From Akebia trifoliata (taxonomy: Eukaryota > Streptophyta > Magnoliopsida > Ranunculales > Lardizabalaceae), in contig CM030715.1 in NCBI GenBank assembly GCA_017979445.1, forward strand, positions 32,113,756 to 32,177,755: a stretch of DNA of 64,000 bases, read 5' to 3'. Numbering within the stretch: the first letter of the stretch is position 1; each line of letters starts with the position of its first letter. The translations under genes and the position numbers were made by a program. The notes beneath the pieces were generated by a model. The model ran no database searches, had not been told where the DNA came from, and was given only the letters and a program-made list of their open reading frames with translations. Shown piece by piece: positions 35,723 through 46,291 of the stretch.

Positions 35723-36000
35723 TACCACTATAACAATTATAAAATGCAAGTCCAGCTTACCCAGCAAAAAAATAAAAAACAATTATAAAAAAACTTATTT
35801 TCTACAATACTGTATTTATAGAGAACCATGGATTCTCCTCGATTGTGTAAGACTTGTCTCTCGAGGAAAAACATCTATAATTTTGTGCACACCACGTTAG
35901 CGAAGTATTGAAGGTAGTGCTGTAGGAATTCAGTTTAGCATTTTTTTCTTAAATAAAAAAAGAATTGTGATAATCTTAACCCACCACCACCACCACGACG

Positions 36001-36178
36001 ATGTGGCAAACTCAATTGATTACCTGATGTGATAAGTTCAGGAAATGTAGATCTGTGCCCCGGGATACAAGACTACACTTCCCCATAAAAAAGTGCATCT
36101 CAAGGAACTGTGTATCTCGAAGAGGGCAGATCTACGATTCTCAAACTTGTCACATCAGATAGTCGATCGAGTATGCCA
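36001..36178. repeat. Second copy of the MITE-like inverted repeat
   Basis: A diverged copy of 22998-23233: TGTGGCAAACTCAATTGA, then GATGTGATAAGTTCAGG, and on the other arm CAAACTTGTCACATCAGA and CGAGTATGCCA. A poly-A run follows at 36179-36193. Confidence 0.65.
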
Positions 36179-36542
36179 AAAAAAAAAAAAAAACCAACAA
36201 CTCCTCTTCACTCGGAGATCTTTTCCTTGATACGGTTGATAATCTTTTGAGGTCAATGGCCACATGGCCGTGATTTTATTCTGCCTCTCTAGAAGATGGA
36301 CAACCAGAGAGCGGCAAGAATGGAAATGCATTACGTTGAAAATATCATAGGGTGCAGATTGCCCATGAAGTGTTATGTCTGGGTAATTTACATTTCATGC
36401 ACTGAATATGCCAAAGTTCTAGCTCCAGTGCACTACTCATTTTAATACCCAAAACTTGTTTTCCAGCCTGTTCGTCACTTTTATAATTAGTGATCTCACT
36501 GATAAATTATTAATGATCTCACTGTTAAAAATATCTAGGGTA

Positions 36543-36880
36543 TACTACAAAATTTTAGGTTTTTAACAAAGTTTAAAAACCGCCGCTATTATTAATAGCA
36601 ACGGCCTAGCGAAACACCACTATTAATGGCGTAGCTAAAAGTCATATGGACCCTTATAGTGATGGTCAAAAACCACCGCTAATTGAGTATATTACCATCG
36701 CTATAGATAAAAATGAAACCTGTTATAAAACCATCAAATTAGTGATGACAGAAATTCGACGGCTTTAAACTGTCGAATTTAGGGAACATCAAGAATTTTG
36801 ATGGCCCTAAACCATCAAAATTCAGATTTTAAATTTTGCCGGCGTTGGTTTGTCAAAATTTTCTATTGAATTTTTCAATT
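36543..36880. mobile_element. Possible CACTA-type terminal fragment
   Basis: It opens TACTACAAAATTTTAGGTTTT and contains repeated short blocks such as CCGCCGCTA, AGCAACGGC and ATTCGACGGC in both orientations. This is typical of the subterminal region of CACTA (EnSpm) elements, whose ends read CACTACAA. No second end or 3-bp target duplication could be identified. Confidence 0.35.
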
Positions 36881-37422
36881 TTCACGTGGTGACGTGACCA
36901 CTGATGCATGTGAAAAGTGGGCCTAACAGACATGTATAGACTATAAAATATTAAGACTTAGGGTAATCCATTCGACAGATGGGTAATTTCAGCCGAGACC
37001 TACATGTGTCAGCTCCCTTGAGTCTTGAATAAGACACAACTGGAGTGACATGTGGCACCATCAAATCACTCAGCAAATTATGGTCTAGTGATCTTTACAT
37101 TGTAGAAATGGCAAGGGATTAATATAAATCTGAGTAGAAGAATCTTTAGGTCAATTAGGATTCTAATTATGATTGTATTCCCAGATTAAGATTAGAAGTA
37201 TAAGGGATAAGAAAAGGTTACGATTACATATGGAATTAAGAGGATACAACTAGAAAGATTCTAATTCTACAAGAATAAGGATCAATCACAAGATTTTTGA
37301 TAGAAGTTACTTAAAGAGATTAAAACTCTATTTAGCTACACAGAAAGGAGGACAAGGATAAAAAGGACTTTTCAACTTTTTATTAATTCAAAATCTTTAT
37401 TAATGTGTTTATTCTTGCTAAC

Positions 37423-37913
37423 TAGGGGTGGCAATGGGTCGGATAATACTCGTTTACCCGACTCATCTAACCCGAATAAATCGGATATGGGCAAGGTTTT
37501 TCTACCCGATCAAGAATCCGAGTAATATTACTCAATACCCATTTGCCCAAAAGTTTTGTAAGGTCAGGTATAAATATACGTCATATCCTACTTGATTACT
37601 TGTTTACCCGATAACAAAAGTATAATTTCATATTCTATATATAAATATATGTAAATAATTAATTGTTTTATTATATAATTTTTGTTATTAAAGTAAAAAA
37701 AAAATTCAGACAAGAGGCTAAAATTTTGGGTGACCCAAGAATCAGTTAAGAAATTGACCATGGTTACCCACCTAAAACTTGGGTAAAATTTTGAATTTGG
37801 GTATTATCCTAAAATTCGGGTAAGAAATCAGGTATGGATGTGTATATTTCAATTCGGGTATGGAGTCGGTAGAAATCTTACTCGACCCACACCTGACTTG
37901 TTGCCAGCCTTAT
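37423..37913. mobile_element. Non-autonomous hAT element with 8-bp TSD
   Basis: The start TAGGGGTGGCAA is answered at the right by TTGCCAGCCTTAT. The 8-bp target duplication TTGCTAAC occurs at 37415-37422 and 37914-37921. The interior is full of GGGTA/ACCCG-type repeats (CCCGACTCATC, ACTCGACCCAC) and has no open frame. Size, ends and 8-bp duplication fit the hAT superfamily. It lies about 490 bp upstream of the third bHLH gene. Confidence 0.82.
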
Positions 37914-37921
37914 TTGCTAAC

Positions 37922-38400
37922 TTGATTATCAAAAGATTTTTATCTGGAAAAATCTCATAGATTTAAGACTTTTTGGAGGAATCAAAGGGAGATCATCATC
38001 GAGATTCAAGTTCGGGGGTGAAGGAATCTTTTTTACCTACATGGATTTTTCATTCTTACTAGTGATTTTTCCCATCTTTGATTTGACCAACACACCAAAA
38101 GACATCCTGATTTGAAGAATTTAGGCCACTAGATTCAAGACCGTTTATTCACAAAAAGCTTGTGATCATGAAAGAGACCTAGAGTTATGTAGCTACTCAA
38201 CATCCTGGGGTACATGATCTGAATTATGCCACAAACGAGCTTTAAAACAAATAAAAGGAGGTGGTGAGATCGTTCTATGTCACACACCTTGTTTCAGAGG
38301 TGATCAAAGAGAATCTTTGGGCCTTAGACCCATCAAAGATCTGCTGCTCTAACTAACGTATCTCTCTCTCCCTACCTACTGAGAGAGAGAGAGAGAGAGA
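37922..38400 (+). promoter_or_regulatory. 5' region of bHLH copy 3
   Basis: 38245-38345 is similar to the corresponding stretch before copy 1: GATCAAAGAGAATCTTTGGG and CATCAAAGATCTGCTGCTCT, compared with 13546-13594. It probably holds the proximal promoter and leader. A (GA)n tract at 38380-38400 directly precedes the ATG. No clear TATA box was fixed. Confidence 0.45.
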
Positions 38401-39322
38401 ATGAATTATACTTTTCCTTTACACCCGTTACACTCAAGTGATGAGCCGTTGTATCAGATCTCACAAGATATGCTCCAAGTAATTCCTCCTCCATTGGGTA
38501 CCCTTGATCTTCCCATAAATCAGGATAACAGCCGAAGGGAAAACAATAATGGATGGTGCATTAATGAGAATAAGAAGATTATACATAGAGAAATGGAGTG
38601 GCAAAGGAGACGAGAAATGGCTACCCTTTACTCCTCACTTCGATCTGTCCTCCCACTCGAATTTCTTAAGGTTTACAACATCTTCTATGCACTTTTTGAT
38701 ATTTGGATCAATGAAAATTTTGTTGGGTCTGTGTGTCTAGGCTTATTTGATCATGTTTTCAGGGAAAGCGATCGATACCAGATCAGATAGACGAAGCGGC
38801 TAATTATATAAAGTTCTTAACGAAGAAGATCAAAGAGTTGGATGACAAAAGAGATCAGCTGAAGAGAATGTCAAATTCTAACACTTCTGATATTGTTACA
38901 GAAAGCTTGTGTTCTAATGATTTTGTGATGGTTCGGCCTTGTCAGCTCGGCGTAGAGGTTGTTATAAGTAGGAGCTTGAGGGATGGGGTGGTGGTGCCTC
39001 TTTCAAGAGTACTGGAAGTAATGGTTGAAGGAGGACTTGGTGTAGTCAACTGTGTTTCAACTAAAGGCAATGCTTGCTCATTTTACAATATTCAGTCTGA
39101 GGTAGTATAATTCTATCAATGGGTTTATTTTCTAGGTTTAGTTCATGTATGTTCTTCAACAATAGCTTCCTCTCATTTGTGTACGTTTACATACAGGTCA
39201 ACAATTCGGCAAGCCTGGATGCATCTGCTCTGAAACAGAAACTCTTGGATTTAGTCCTGTCTTACAAATCAGATTCCATTGTAACAAGTTCTTCCGATGG
39301 ACTACTTGGTACACTGCACTGA
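38401..39322 (+). CDS. bHLH transcription factor (bHLH118/120/36-like), copy 3
   Basis: Three exons with the same phase-0 introns as copy 1: 38401-38670, 38763-39101 and 39197-39322, giving 244 residues. Exon 2 has exactly the length seen in copy 1 (339 bp). The basic region reads HREMEWQRR: the G-box residues H62, E66 and R70 are kept, but the Arg after the Glu is Trp (W67). HLH segments [15 protein letters not shown] and [19 protein letters not shown] follow, with Pro in place of the Ser seen in copy 1. The C-terminal domain ([20 protein letters not shown]) is conserved. Exon 3 is longer than in copy 1. It is probably a nuclear regulator, possibly with altered DNA binding. Confidence 0.82.
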
Positions 39323-40639
39323 TCTGTTTTTGTTTCTACAAATTAAACAAGAAGGGTTTGGAAGTTTGCTCATAATTTCTAATCCTTTTCCACATTAGTT
39401 GTTGTGTTAGCTCCACTATTTATTATGGATCAACTTTACCATTAAGTTTAGCATATATGTTTAATCGATGCTTGAGATTACTTATTGGTTCATTAAGATA
39501 AATTTCATTGAGTGTCGTTATCACATGTGATTTATGTAGTTTTTATCTGATAATTGTATGGTTTGTTTACACTAGAAGGCAATGAGCATATTCTGCTTTT
39601 AGCTATTATAATGATAGTCTGCCTCTTCATGGATCATGATTTATCATTGATTTTCATGCTCTCATTGTTCCTTTTCTACACATTTAAACTCCATTGATAA
39701 GGAACAATTGCAGCGGTATACTCAAACAAGAAATGGCCTCCTTGTAACTCACCTAGTAGACATTGCTTTGATGATTCAATTAATAGGTAAGTTTGATTAT
39801 AGAATTTTTTATGTTTCTCGTTGGTAAATTCAATTTAGTGACTATCAAAAACTATTAATAAAAGTAAGGGGAACAATATAAAATTTCATTACATGAACCT
39901 CAAATTGTATGCTTGTTAAATGTGTTTATCTTATTTTAAGATATTAATGAATCCTCTGAGTGAATCACTAACACTTCAAATTTTGGGTATTGTTTGTAGA
40001 ACAGTAAAGGCCTAGAAATTGTTGGAACCAAAGCAGATGTTCACTCTACCTCAGTTAAGTCCTATGTGCAACTTTATTATTTACATGCTTTGTGCTTAAA
40101 AACTTTCCAAGATTGGTAATTTTATTTTTGCAATAGATGATTGGTAATTAATACTTGGAAATATTAAAAAAGGGTTACAGAACTTCCTTATTTCAAATAG
40201 AAGTTGCTCTTGTTGGAGGTATTTATGATTAATGTCGAATAGATTAGGAATATGGTATAATTAGTGGAATAAATCATGAGAAAGGTTGAGGGCTGGAAGT
40301 CAGAATTTTAAATGATCAGAGTGGAGATGGAAGGGCAATTTGCGAAGTTCTTTTGTGGTGCATGACGGAAAATAACATGGAAGAAATTAAAAGCGCGTAT
40401 TGTAGCTTGGGAAGAAAAACCTAATCCAACTACTGAAGGAGGTTTTGATTAAGCAGAGTATTTGGAGAGAGATGTTGGGTATGCTCCAATTCACAATTAG
40501 AAGAAGATTAAGCCTTCTAATTTTTTCTTGATAAAAGATTACTGGACAGGTGCTGGTCCCATTAAGATGTATTTTTTCCCCCAATTCGGGTTGGAATGAA
40601 CACATTGCGATCAGTGGTGTTTCTCACAAAAATGTGACT
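39323..40639. other. 3' flank of bHLH copy 3
   Basis: 39560-39800 and 40015-40220 align with flanks of the other bHLH copies. No separate gene is seen; the short frames are not supported. Confidence 0.5.
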
Positions 40640-40830
40640 ATATGGAGCCCGTAAGTCCCTACAAAAATCATTTTTTTTGTTGGAAGTTCATAAAGCTGTC
40701 CAAGTTGATGAGGCTCATGACTAGATGCCTGATATGCCTAAGGGAGGAGGATTCATTTGAACCATATATTGTTTAATTGCAAGGTAGCGAGACACTTATG
40801 CAACAAATTTAGATTGATGTTTGGTATAAG
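40640..40830 (+). pseudogene. LINE zinc-knuckle (zf-RVT) fragment
   Basis: Read across frame breaks, the plus strand gives KLMRLMTRCLICLREEDSFE and, further on, a cysteine and RHL(W/C)NKF-like sequence. This resembles the zinc-binding segment after the reverse transcriptase in plant LINE ORFs. It is short and broken, with no tail visible. Confidence 0.5.
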
Positions 40831-40941
40831 TCGTTGAAAGTAGAAATCAGAGTCTAACATTCGATTCCTTGCAACCACAAAAGGAAATCTCAAGCAGCTA
40901 TTCTTTCTTTATCTACTCTAGTTTATTATTTTGGAGGACTT

Positions 40942-41538
40942 TGTTGTGTATGTGAACACTTTTGTGAAGCAGACTTAGTAATCTGATCAAACACATATTG
41001 AGTATTTCACCAAACACCTTATATGCTACACCTTCCAAGACTTTGTTTGATAATGTCATAATGGCAATGAAGGATAAACCCAACTAATATTAGCAAATAC
41101 AAAGAAGATAAACAATTACACAAAGAAAGAGTAAGAACACAACACCCACAACACAAGATTTTACATGGTTCACCAAAAGACTATATCTACAAAGGTATGA
41201 GCACTGGAGTTCGATTTCATTATGAAGAAAACGTGGCAAATCGATACAAGGAGTCACCTCTATCACTTAGCTTCAGCTTCTTCTAAATGTCAATCTTTCT
41301 AAACCTCTTAACCTTTCCTCTCTTGGATTTTCTCTCTTTCTCTACTCTCTTATCTAGAAAAGACTTAAGACTTAAAGTTAGAGTTCTTACAACAAAAGAA
41401 AATACAACCTCTTTTAGAAACACCAAATAAGTGAGCCACGTACATAAGTTATAAGCCTAACCAAAAATTACTTTTGTCCGACCCAAAAATATACACATTT
41501 GGACCAGGCTTAATTGATTTTTAGGCCATACTTCAACA
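40942..41538 (-). repeat. 3' LTR of copia IV
   Basis: 597 bp, TGTTGTGTATG...CTTCAACA. It matches 44211-44809 throughout with many substitutions. Confidence 0.87.
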
Positions 41539-44210
41539 ATCTCCACCTTGATGAAAAGACTTTTCAATGTTTGAAAACGTAGGAACCTCGACAAATTTAT
41601 AACACCTTCACCTTGATGAGAAACATCTCATCTCCATGCACCTTAAGTGGGGAAGTGCCCTCTAATCTCAACTAGTAATCAAATTAAGCAAGTTCAAGAA
41701 ATACTCGAACATGTCCCTTATAATCAGTTTAATAAGATCTCCCTCACTTGTCACTAATACGAAGTGCAATTCATTTTTCCATTCATCCCTTTGAGGTGGT
41801 ATGATGGTTCTTCTTGGCCTTTCATGTGCTTTGTTAGAAGGCTCATCATGAACTCTCTTTTATTATTGTTCTTCATCAACGGATGTACTACCAACCTCAA
41901 ATTAAATTTGAGGTTCTTTCCTTGTAGTCTTCTTCGTATTAATAAGAATTTTGGTAACAACTACCTTATCTCCAACAACTGACTTTTCACCATCATTTTT
42001 TTTTTATTCTCCATTTGCCATAGAACATTTATCAAAGTTCACATCTCTACTAAGGATTTTCTTCTTACTTATCGGATCCCAAAGCTTGAATCATTTCACT
42101 CCCTTCTTGAATTCGAGGAAATGCACTCGAGTGACTTTAATTGCATCTTGTTTCTTTCATCACTAAGAATGAGAAAATATGATTTGCATCCAAACTCCTT
42201 CAATATAGAGTGTCTACTTTTTTTCTCGTCCATACCTCTTCGGCACACTTAAATTCAAGTAACTTAGATGGTAATCGATTAACCAAATAACAAGTATGAT
42301 TAATCGATTCCACCCAAAATGGTTTGGGCAACCCCATATGTAACCTCATGCATCTCTCACTTTCTATGAGAGTTCTATTCATCCTCTTGGTCGTTTCATT
42401 TTATTGAGGCTTTTTCTTCATGGTGAAGTACCTTGTGATGCATTCTTCTTTGTAAAACTTCGAGAATTTGCCATCTATGTACTCACCCCCATGTGGCTTC
42501 TCAAGGATTTGATTTTTCTCCATGTTTGATTTTCTACATCTATTTTTCATTCCACAAATTTAGCAAAGACATCGAATTTCTCCTTCATAAAGTAGATCTA
42601 AATCTTTCTTGAAAAATCATCCATAAAAGTGACAAAGTAGCAAGCTCTACCTTTTGATTTAGTAGATGTAGGCCCCCACACATTGGAATAAATGTAATCT
42701 AGCAATCCCTTACTCTTGATTTTTTTTATTTACAATCTTGAACGACACCTTACTTTGTTTTTTCATCACACAAAATTTGTAAAATTCTAACTTGCATACT
42801 CCAATACCCTTTAATAAATGTCGTCGGTGTAACTCTTGCATTGCTCTCACTCATATGGCCAAGCCTTTAGTATCAAAGTTGAGTTTTATCTTTTTTAGAA
42901 TTTTCCTCCGTGGATATTGTAACTCTGCTTAGAATTGTATTCCCCGAAAGCTTGTAGAGGTTATTTGCAAGCTTTACACCTCTTACTATTACCATAGCTC
43001 TCTAAGACACTTTTAGTACTCCATCCTTTGTCGAGAATGAACACCTATTTGAGTCGAATGTGTTTAAAGATATCAAATTCTTTTTAAGTGCTGACACGTG
43101 TTTCATGCTACCCAACATTCTAACCACCCCATCATATATTCTTATCTTCACGATACTCGTTTCAATGATTTTGCATATCGCATTATTACTCATTAGAACA
43201 TCTCCACCGTCATGGGGTTCATAGGAATCAAACCAATCACAATTGGAACACATATAAAAAGTACACCCAAAATCTAAAATCCAAGAGTTGGAGGTGAAAT
43301 TACCCGAAGATGTAGCTAAATACTCTTTATCGCTTCCGATGTTATGTTTACCGAGGAGCTTGACTCAGTTTTCTTCCCTTCTTTTACCTCCGCTTTGTAT
43401 TTTTTACAATCTCTTTTGTAATGTCCCTTATTCCCGCAACAGTAGCACTCCACTTTTTTTTTTACTTCTAGATTTAGATCTAGAAATTTTCCCTTCAAAT
43501 TTTTCTTTCTTTTTTGTTTAGCCTCGTTCACTTGATCCTTTAGCCATGATTCATTCTCCTTGAGCATCATTCTCATTTGACTTGTTAATGATCACATGAG
43601 AAATAAGGTCTTGAACCACCTTCCTCAAATTTAAGAGTCTCCTTACCAAACATAAGTGTAGTCCAAAAATGTTTGAAGAAATTAGGAAGTAATCTCAACA
43701 AAAGCAATAATTTGTCTTCTTCGTCATACTTTACTTCTACCATCAACAAATCACTAACACCAGTTGAACATGGTCAAGTGATCCATGAAATCTTATCTCT
43801 CTTCCATCCTTAAGTCATGAAGTTGGTTCTTAAAGAATAATTTGTTGGACAAAATCTTTCCTATGTAAAGCTTCTCAAGTTAATTTCATGTCCCATTTGC
43901 GGTCTTTTCTTCCATGACGTTGTATATGACTTCATCAGAAACATGCAACTCAATGGAACTAATAATCTTCAAATCCAACTCCTTTCATGTCTCATTGGAT
44001 ATGCTCTCCGATTGTATTTCAATGCATCGAATGCAATTATGAAATCCTTGTTGGTTAAGAATATTCTTCATCTTCCTTTGCTACAATATAAAATTTTATT
44101 TTTCATCAAATGACTTCACCTCAAACTTCATCCCACTGGAAGTTTTGATCATCATTGTATCATTTTTCACCATTGCAAACACCTTAGATAACCTAGGTTC
44201 TAATATAACT
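41539..44210 (-). pseudogene. Copia IV: decayed gag, protease and integrase
   Basis: On the minus strand, gag remains lie at 43560-44150. A CCHC knuckle CYCCGNKGHYKRDC is at 43408-43449. The protease region is at 43000-43290, where the active site reads WILDFGCTFYMC instead of the usual D-S/T-G. Integrase pieces lie at 42160-42960 (LPKPFWVESINHTCYLVNRL at 42200-42382). The linker leading to reverse transcriptase lies at 41754-41960. Beyond that only some 210 bases remain before the polypurine tract, so RT and RNase H are gone. Stops and shifts are frequent. Confidence 0.82.
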
Positions 44211-44809
44211 TGTTGTATATGTGAACATCTTTGTGAAGCTCACTTAGTAATTTGATCAAACACCTATTGATTATTTCACCAAACACCTTATATGTTACAC
44301 CTTCCAAGACCTTGTTTGATAATGTCATAATGGAAATGAAGTATAAACCCAACTAATAGTAACAAATACAAAGAAGATAAATAATTATACAAAGAAAGAG
44401 TAAGAACAAAGTACTCACAACACGAGATTTTATGTGAACCACCCAAAGGTTACGTTCACGGAGGTATGAGTATTGGAACTCAATTTCACTATGAAGAAAA
44501 TGGGGTAAATCGATACAATGAGTCATATCTATCACTTAGTTTCACCGTCTTCTAAATTTCAATCTTCTCAAACATCTCAACCTCTCCTCTCTTGATTTTT
44601 CTTTCTTTCTTTACTCTCTTCTTTAGAAAAGACTTAGACTTAAAGTTAGACTTTTTACAATAATAAAAAAAAAAAAATCCCCTTTTAAAAGCACCACTTA
44701 AGTGGGCCATTTACATAACTTACAAGCACAACCCAAAATTACCTTAGATTGACCAAAAAATACACACATTTTGATCGGGCCTAATTGGTTTTTAAGTCAT
44801 ACTTCAATA
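44211..44809 (-). repeat. 5' LTR of copia IV
   Basis: 599 bp, paired with 40942-41538. It ends CTTCAATA where the intact end would be CAACA. Confidence 0.87.
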
Positions 44810-44895
44810 GACTAGACTAGCTCGAAATGCTGCAATTCTTGAAGATGTAAAGTGATCCTACAAATCGATAGAGATTAATATCAATCACTGATTTG

Positions 44896-45130
44896 AACAT
44901 CCAACCAAACCCCCAAGGGATTGGCCTAGTGGCAAGTCGAGCCTTGATAAACTCCTCAAGAAAGGTAGGTCAAGTATTCAAAACCCACAAAGCAATGAAA
45001 TCCTTGGGGCCACCATCCAAGGTCCAGTTGACCCTCGACTCAACCAGTTGCATGTAGAACTTTTGAAGGGGATTGTGCATGTGACTAGGATTAGTCTCAC
45101 CGAAAGGGTTGGTATACCCACAATAAGAAA
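44896..45130 (+). mobile_element. Probable SINE
   Basis: GGATTGGCCTAGTGGCAAG resembles a pol III A box and AAGTATTCAAAACCC a decayed B box. The 3' part (GTGACTAGGATTAGTCTCACC, then GGGTTGGTATACCCAC) recurs at 53405-53450 and 61245-61280, so it is a dispersed family. The right end runs into a (TA)n tract. No clear target duplication. Confidence 0.5.
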
Positions 45131-45150
45131 TATATATATATATATATATA
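45131..45150. repeat. (TA)n tract bordering fold-back element F1
   Basis: Twenty bases of alternating TA directly before the GGGGGCGGTTC terminus of F1. Comparable tracts lie at 47799-47824, 48179-48194, 48746-48791 and 54302-54360. Confidence 0.9.
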
Positions 45151-45556
45151 GGGGGCGGTTCATGGGACATATGTAAAAACAATGCTTTTTCAAAATATGG
45201 GTTAGAGGTTTTGGATTGAGTTGATTTTTTTTTTTTTTTTTTTTTTTTGAGGATGATCACTATGATGAGAATATCATCCTCACAAAAAATCAGCTCAATC
45301 TGAAACTTCTAAATCCATCAAAAGTGATTTACAAATTATTAACAAAAATTGACAAAAAATCGATGGTCCACATTCTAATTCACTTTCAATGGGGTTAGAA
45401 GTTTCAGATTGGACTGATTTTTTTTCGGATGATCTTCCCATCATAGAGATAATCCTCACAAAAAATCAGCTCAATCCGAAACTTCTAACCCATATTTTAA
45501 AATTTTGTTAATGTTACATTGTTTTTACATATGTTTTTAATTTCATATGTCATTTG

Positions 45557-45557
<1 letters not shown>
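45151..45557. mobile_element. Fold-back element F1
   Basis: It starts GGGGGCGGTTCATGGGACAT between a (TA)n tract on the left and (TA)n plus (TG)n on the right. It holds two hairpin modules; the first has an expanded T-run (45228-45248), then GAGGATGATC and ATCATCCTCACAAAAAATCAGC. The right terminus has lost its CCGCCCC end and keeps only TTTTTACATATG and CATATGTCATTTGA. It is the same terminal type as F0 and F9. Confidence 0.8.

Positions 45558-45607
<50 letters not shown>
45557..45607. repeat. (TA)n(TG)n microsatellite
   Basis: About 15 bases of TA followed by about 35 bases of TG. It separates F1 from the first carboxylesterase unit. Confidence 0.92.
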
Positions 45608-45609
<2 letters not shown>

Positions 45610-46280
45610 CGGCACTTATTCCAATTTTTTTTTATGGGTAAGCTGGGGCAAAGGAGCCCCTGCCATTATATTAATTAAGAAAAAGGATTACATCCGCTAA
45701 ATACTAAGTATTCAAATCTTTTGCAAGGATTAGCATCATCTTGTGAAGGACATTACAAACATCATTTAATGAAAAAATCTATCTCGTCTAAAAATTCTAC
45801 ACCCTTAGCTAGGAAGTCAGCAACTTAGCTAGTTTCTCTCCAATATATAGTACTCAAAAGAACAATAGGTGAATTTCTTCATGAATTCTTCAATCCATTG
45901 ATGGTTCTTTTTCAAGTTTTGATCTCCATATGTTTCTTTTTCGATGAAATACATCTTAGGTTTCACTTGGTAAACGTGCAAGTTATGTGAGAGTATGTTT
46001 TGTGAATATGGTTATTATTCAATTTGAATGTGTAGTTATACTTATGATATATTGGTAAAAAGAACAATTTCCTCTAGACCTGTTGCTAATCCATTCTTTT
46101 TTCCAGTTATTCCATTAATTACATAAGGTAGAAAAGCCATTAGAACATTTATCCGGGCCATTACAATTGTGATCAAACCTGAGACAGCTAAGAGTAGAAT
46201 TCTAGAGCTCGTTAGTGCCCTTGTTCATGATTCTCATTATTTTAGAGTGAACTATAGACCAAATGTGATATTGTTCAGAG
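45608..46280 (-). pseudogene. LINE 3' fragment at the left edge of carboxylesterase unit A
   Basis: After a T-run (45627-45634), the minus strand of about 45640-45930 decodes, with breaks, to STIYWRETS, then VADFLAKG and EFLDEID, the end of a plant LINE RNase H-like domain. The rest to 46280 is non-coding. The whole stretch recurs at 53650-54300 and 61480-61905 and so marks the tandem duplication units. Confidence 0.65.
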
Positions 46281-46291
46281 TATATATATAA

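Larger units (their letters stand above)
40942..44809 (-). mobile_element. Copia element IV: old, RT-deleted Ty1/copia retrotransposon
   Basis: The 3' LTR is 40942-41538 and the 5' LTR is 44211-44809, both starting TGTTGT. GACTT (40937-40941) and GACTA (44810-44814) are a probable 5-bp duplication with one mismatch. The polypurine tract (plus ATCTCCACCTT, minus AAGGTGGAGAT) follows the 3' LTR. The primer site beside the 5' LTR is degenerate (minus TTATATTAGAACC). The internal region is only about 2.7 kb and lacks reverse transcriptase and RNase H. Confidence 0.87.
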
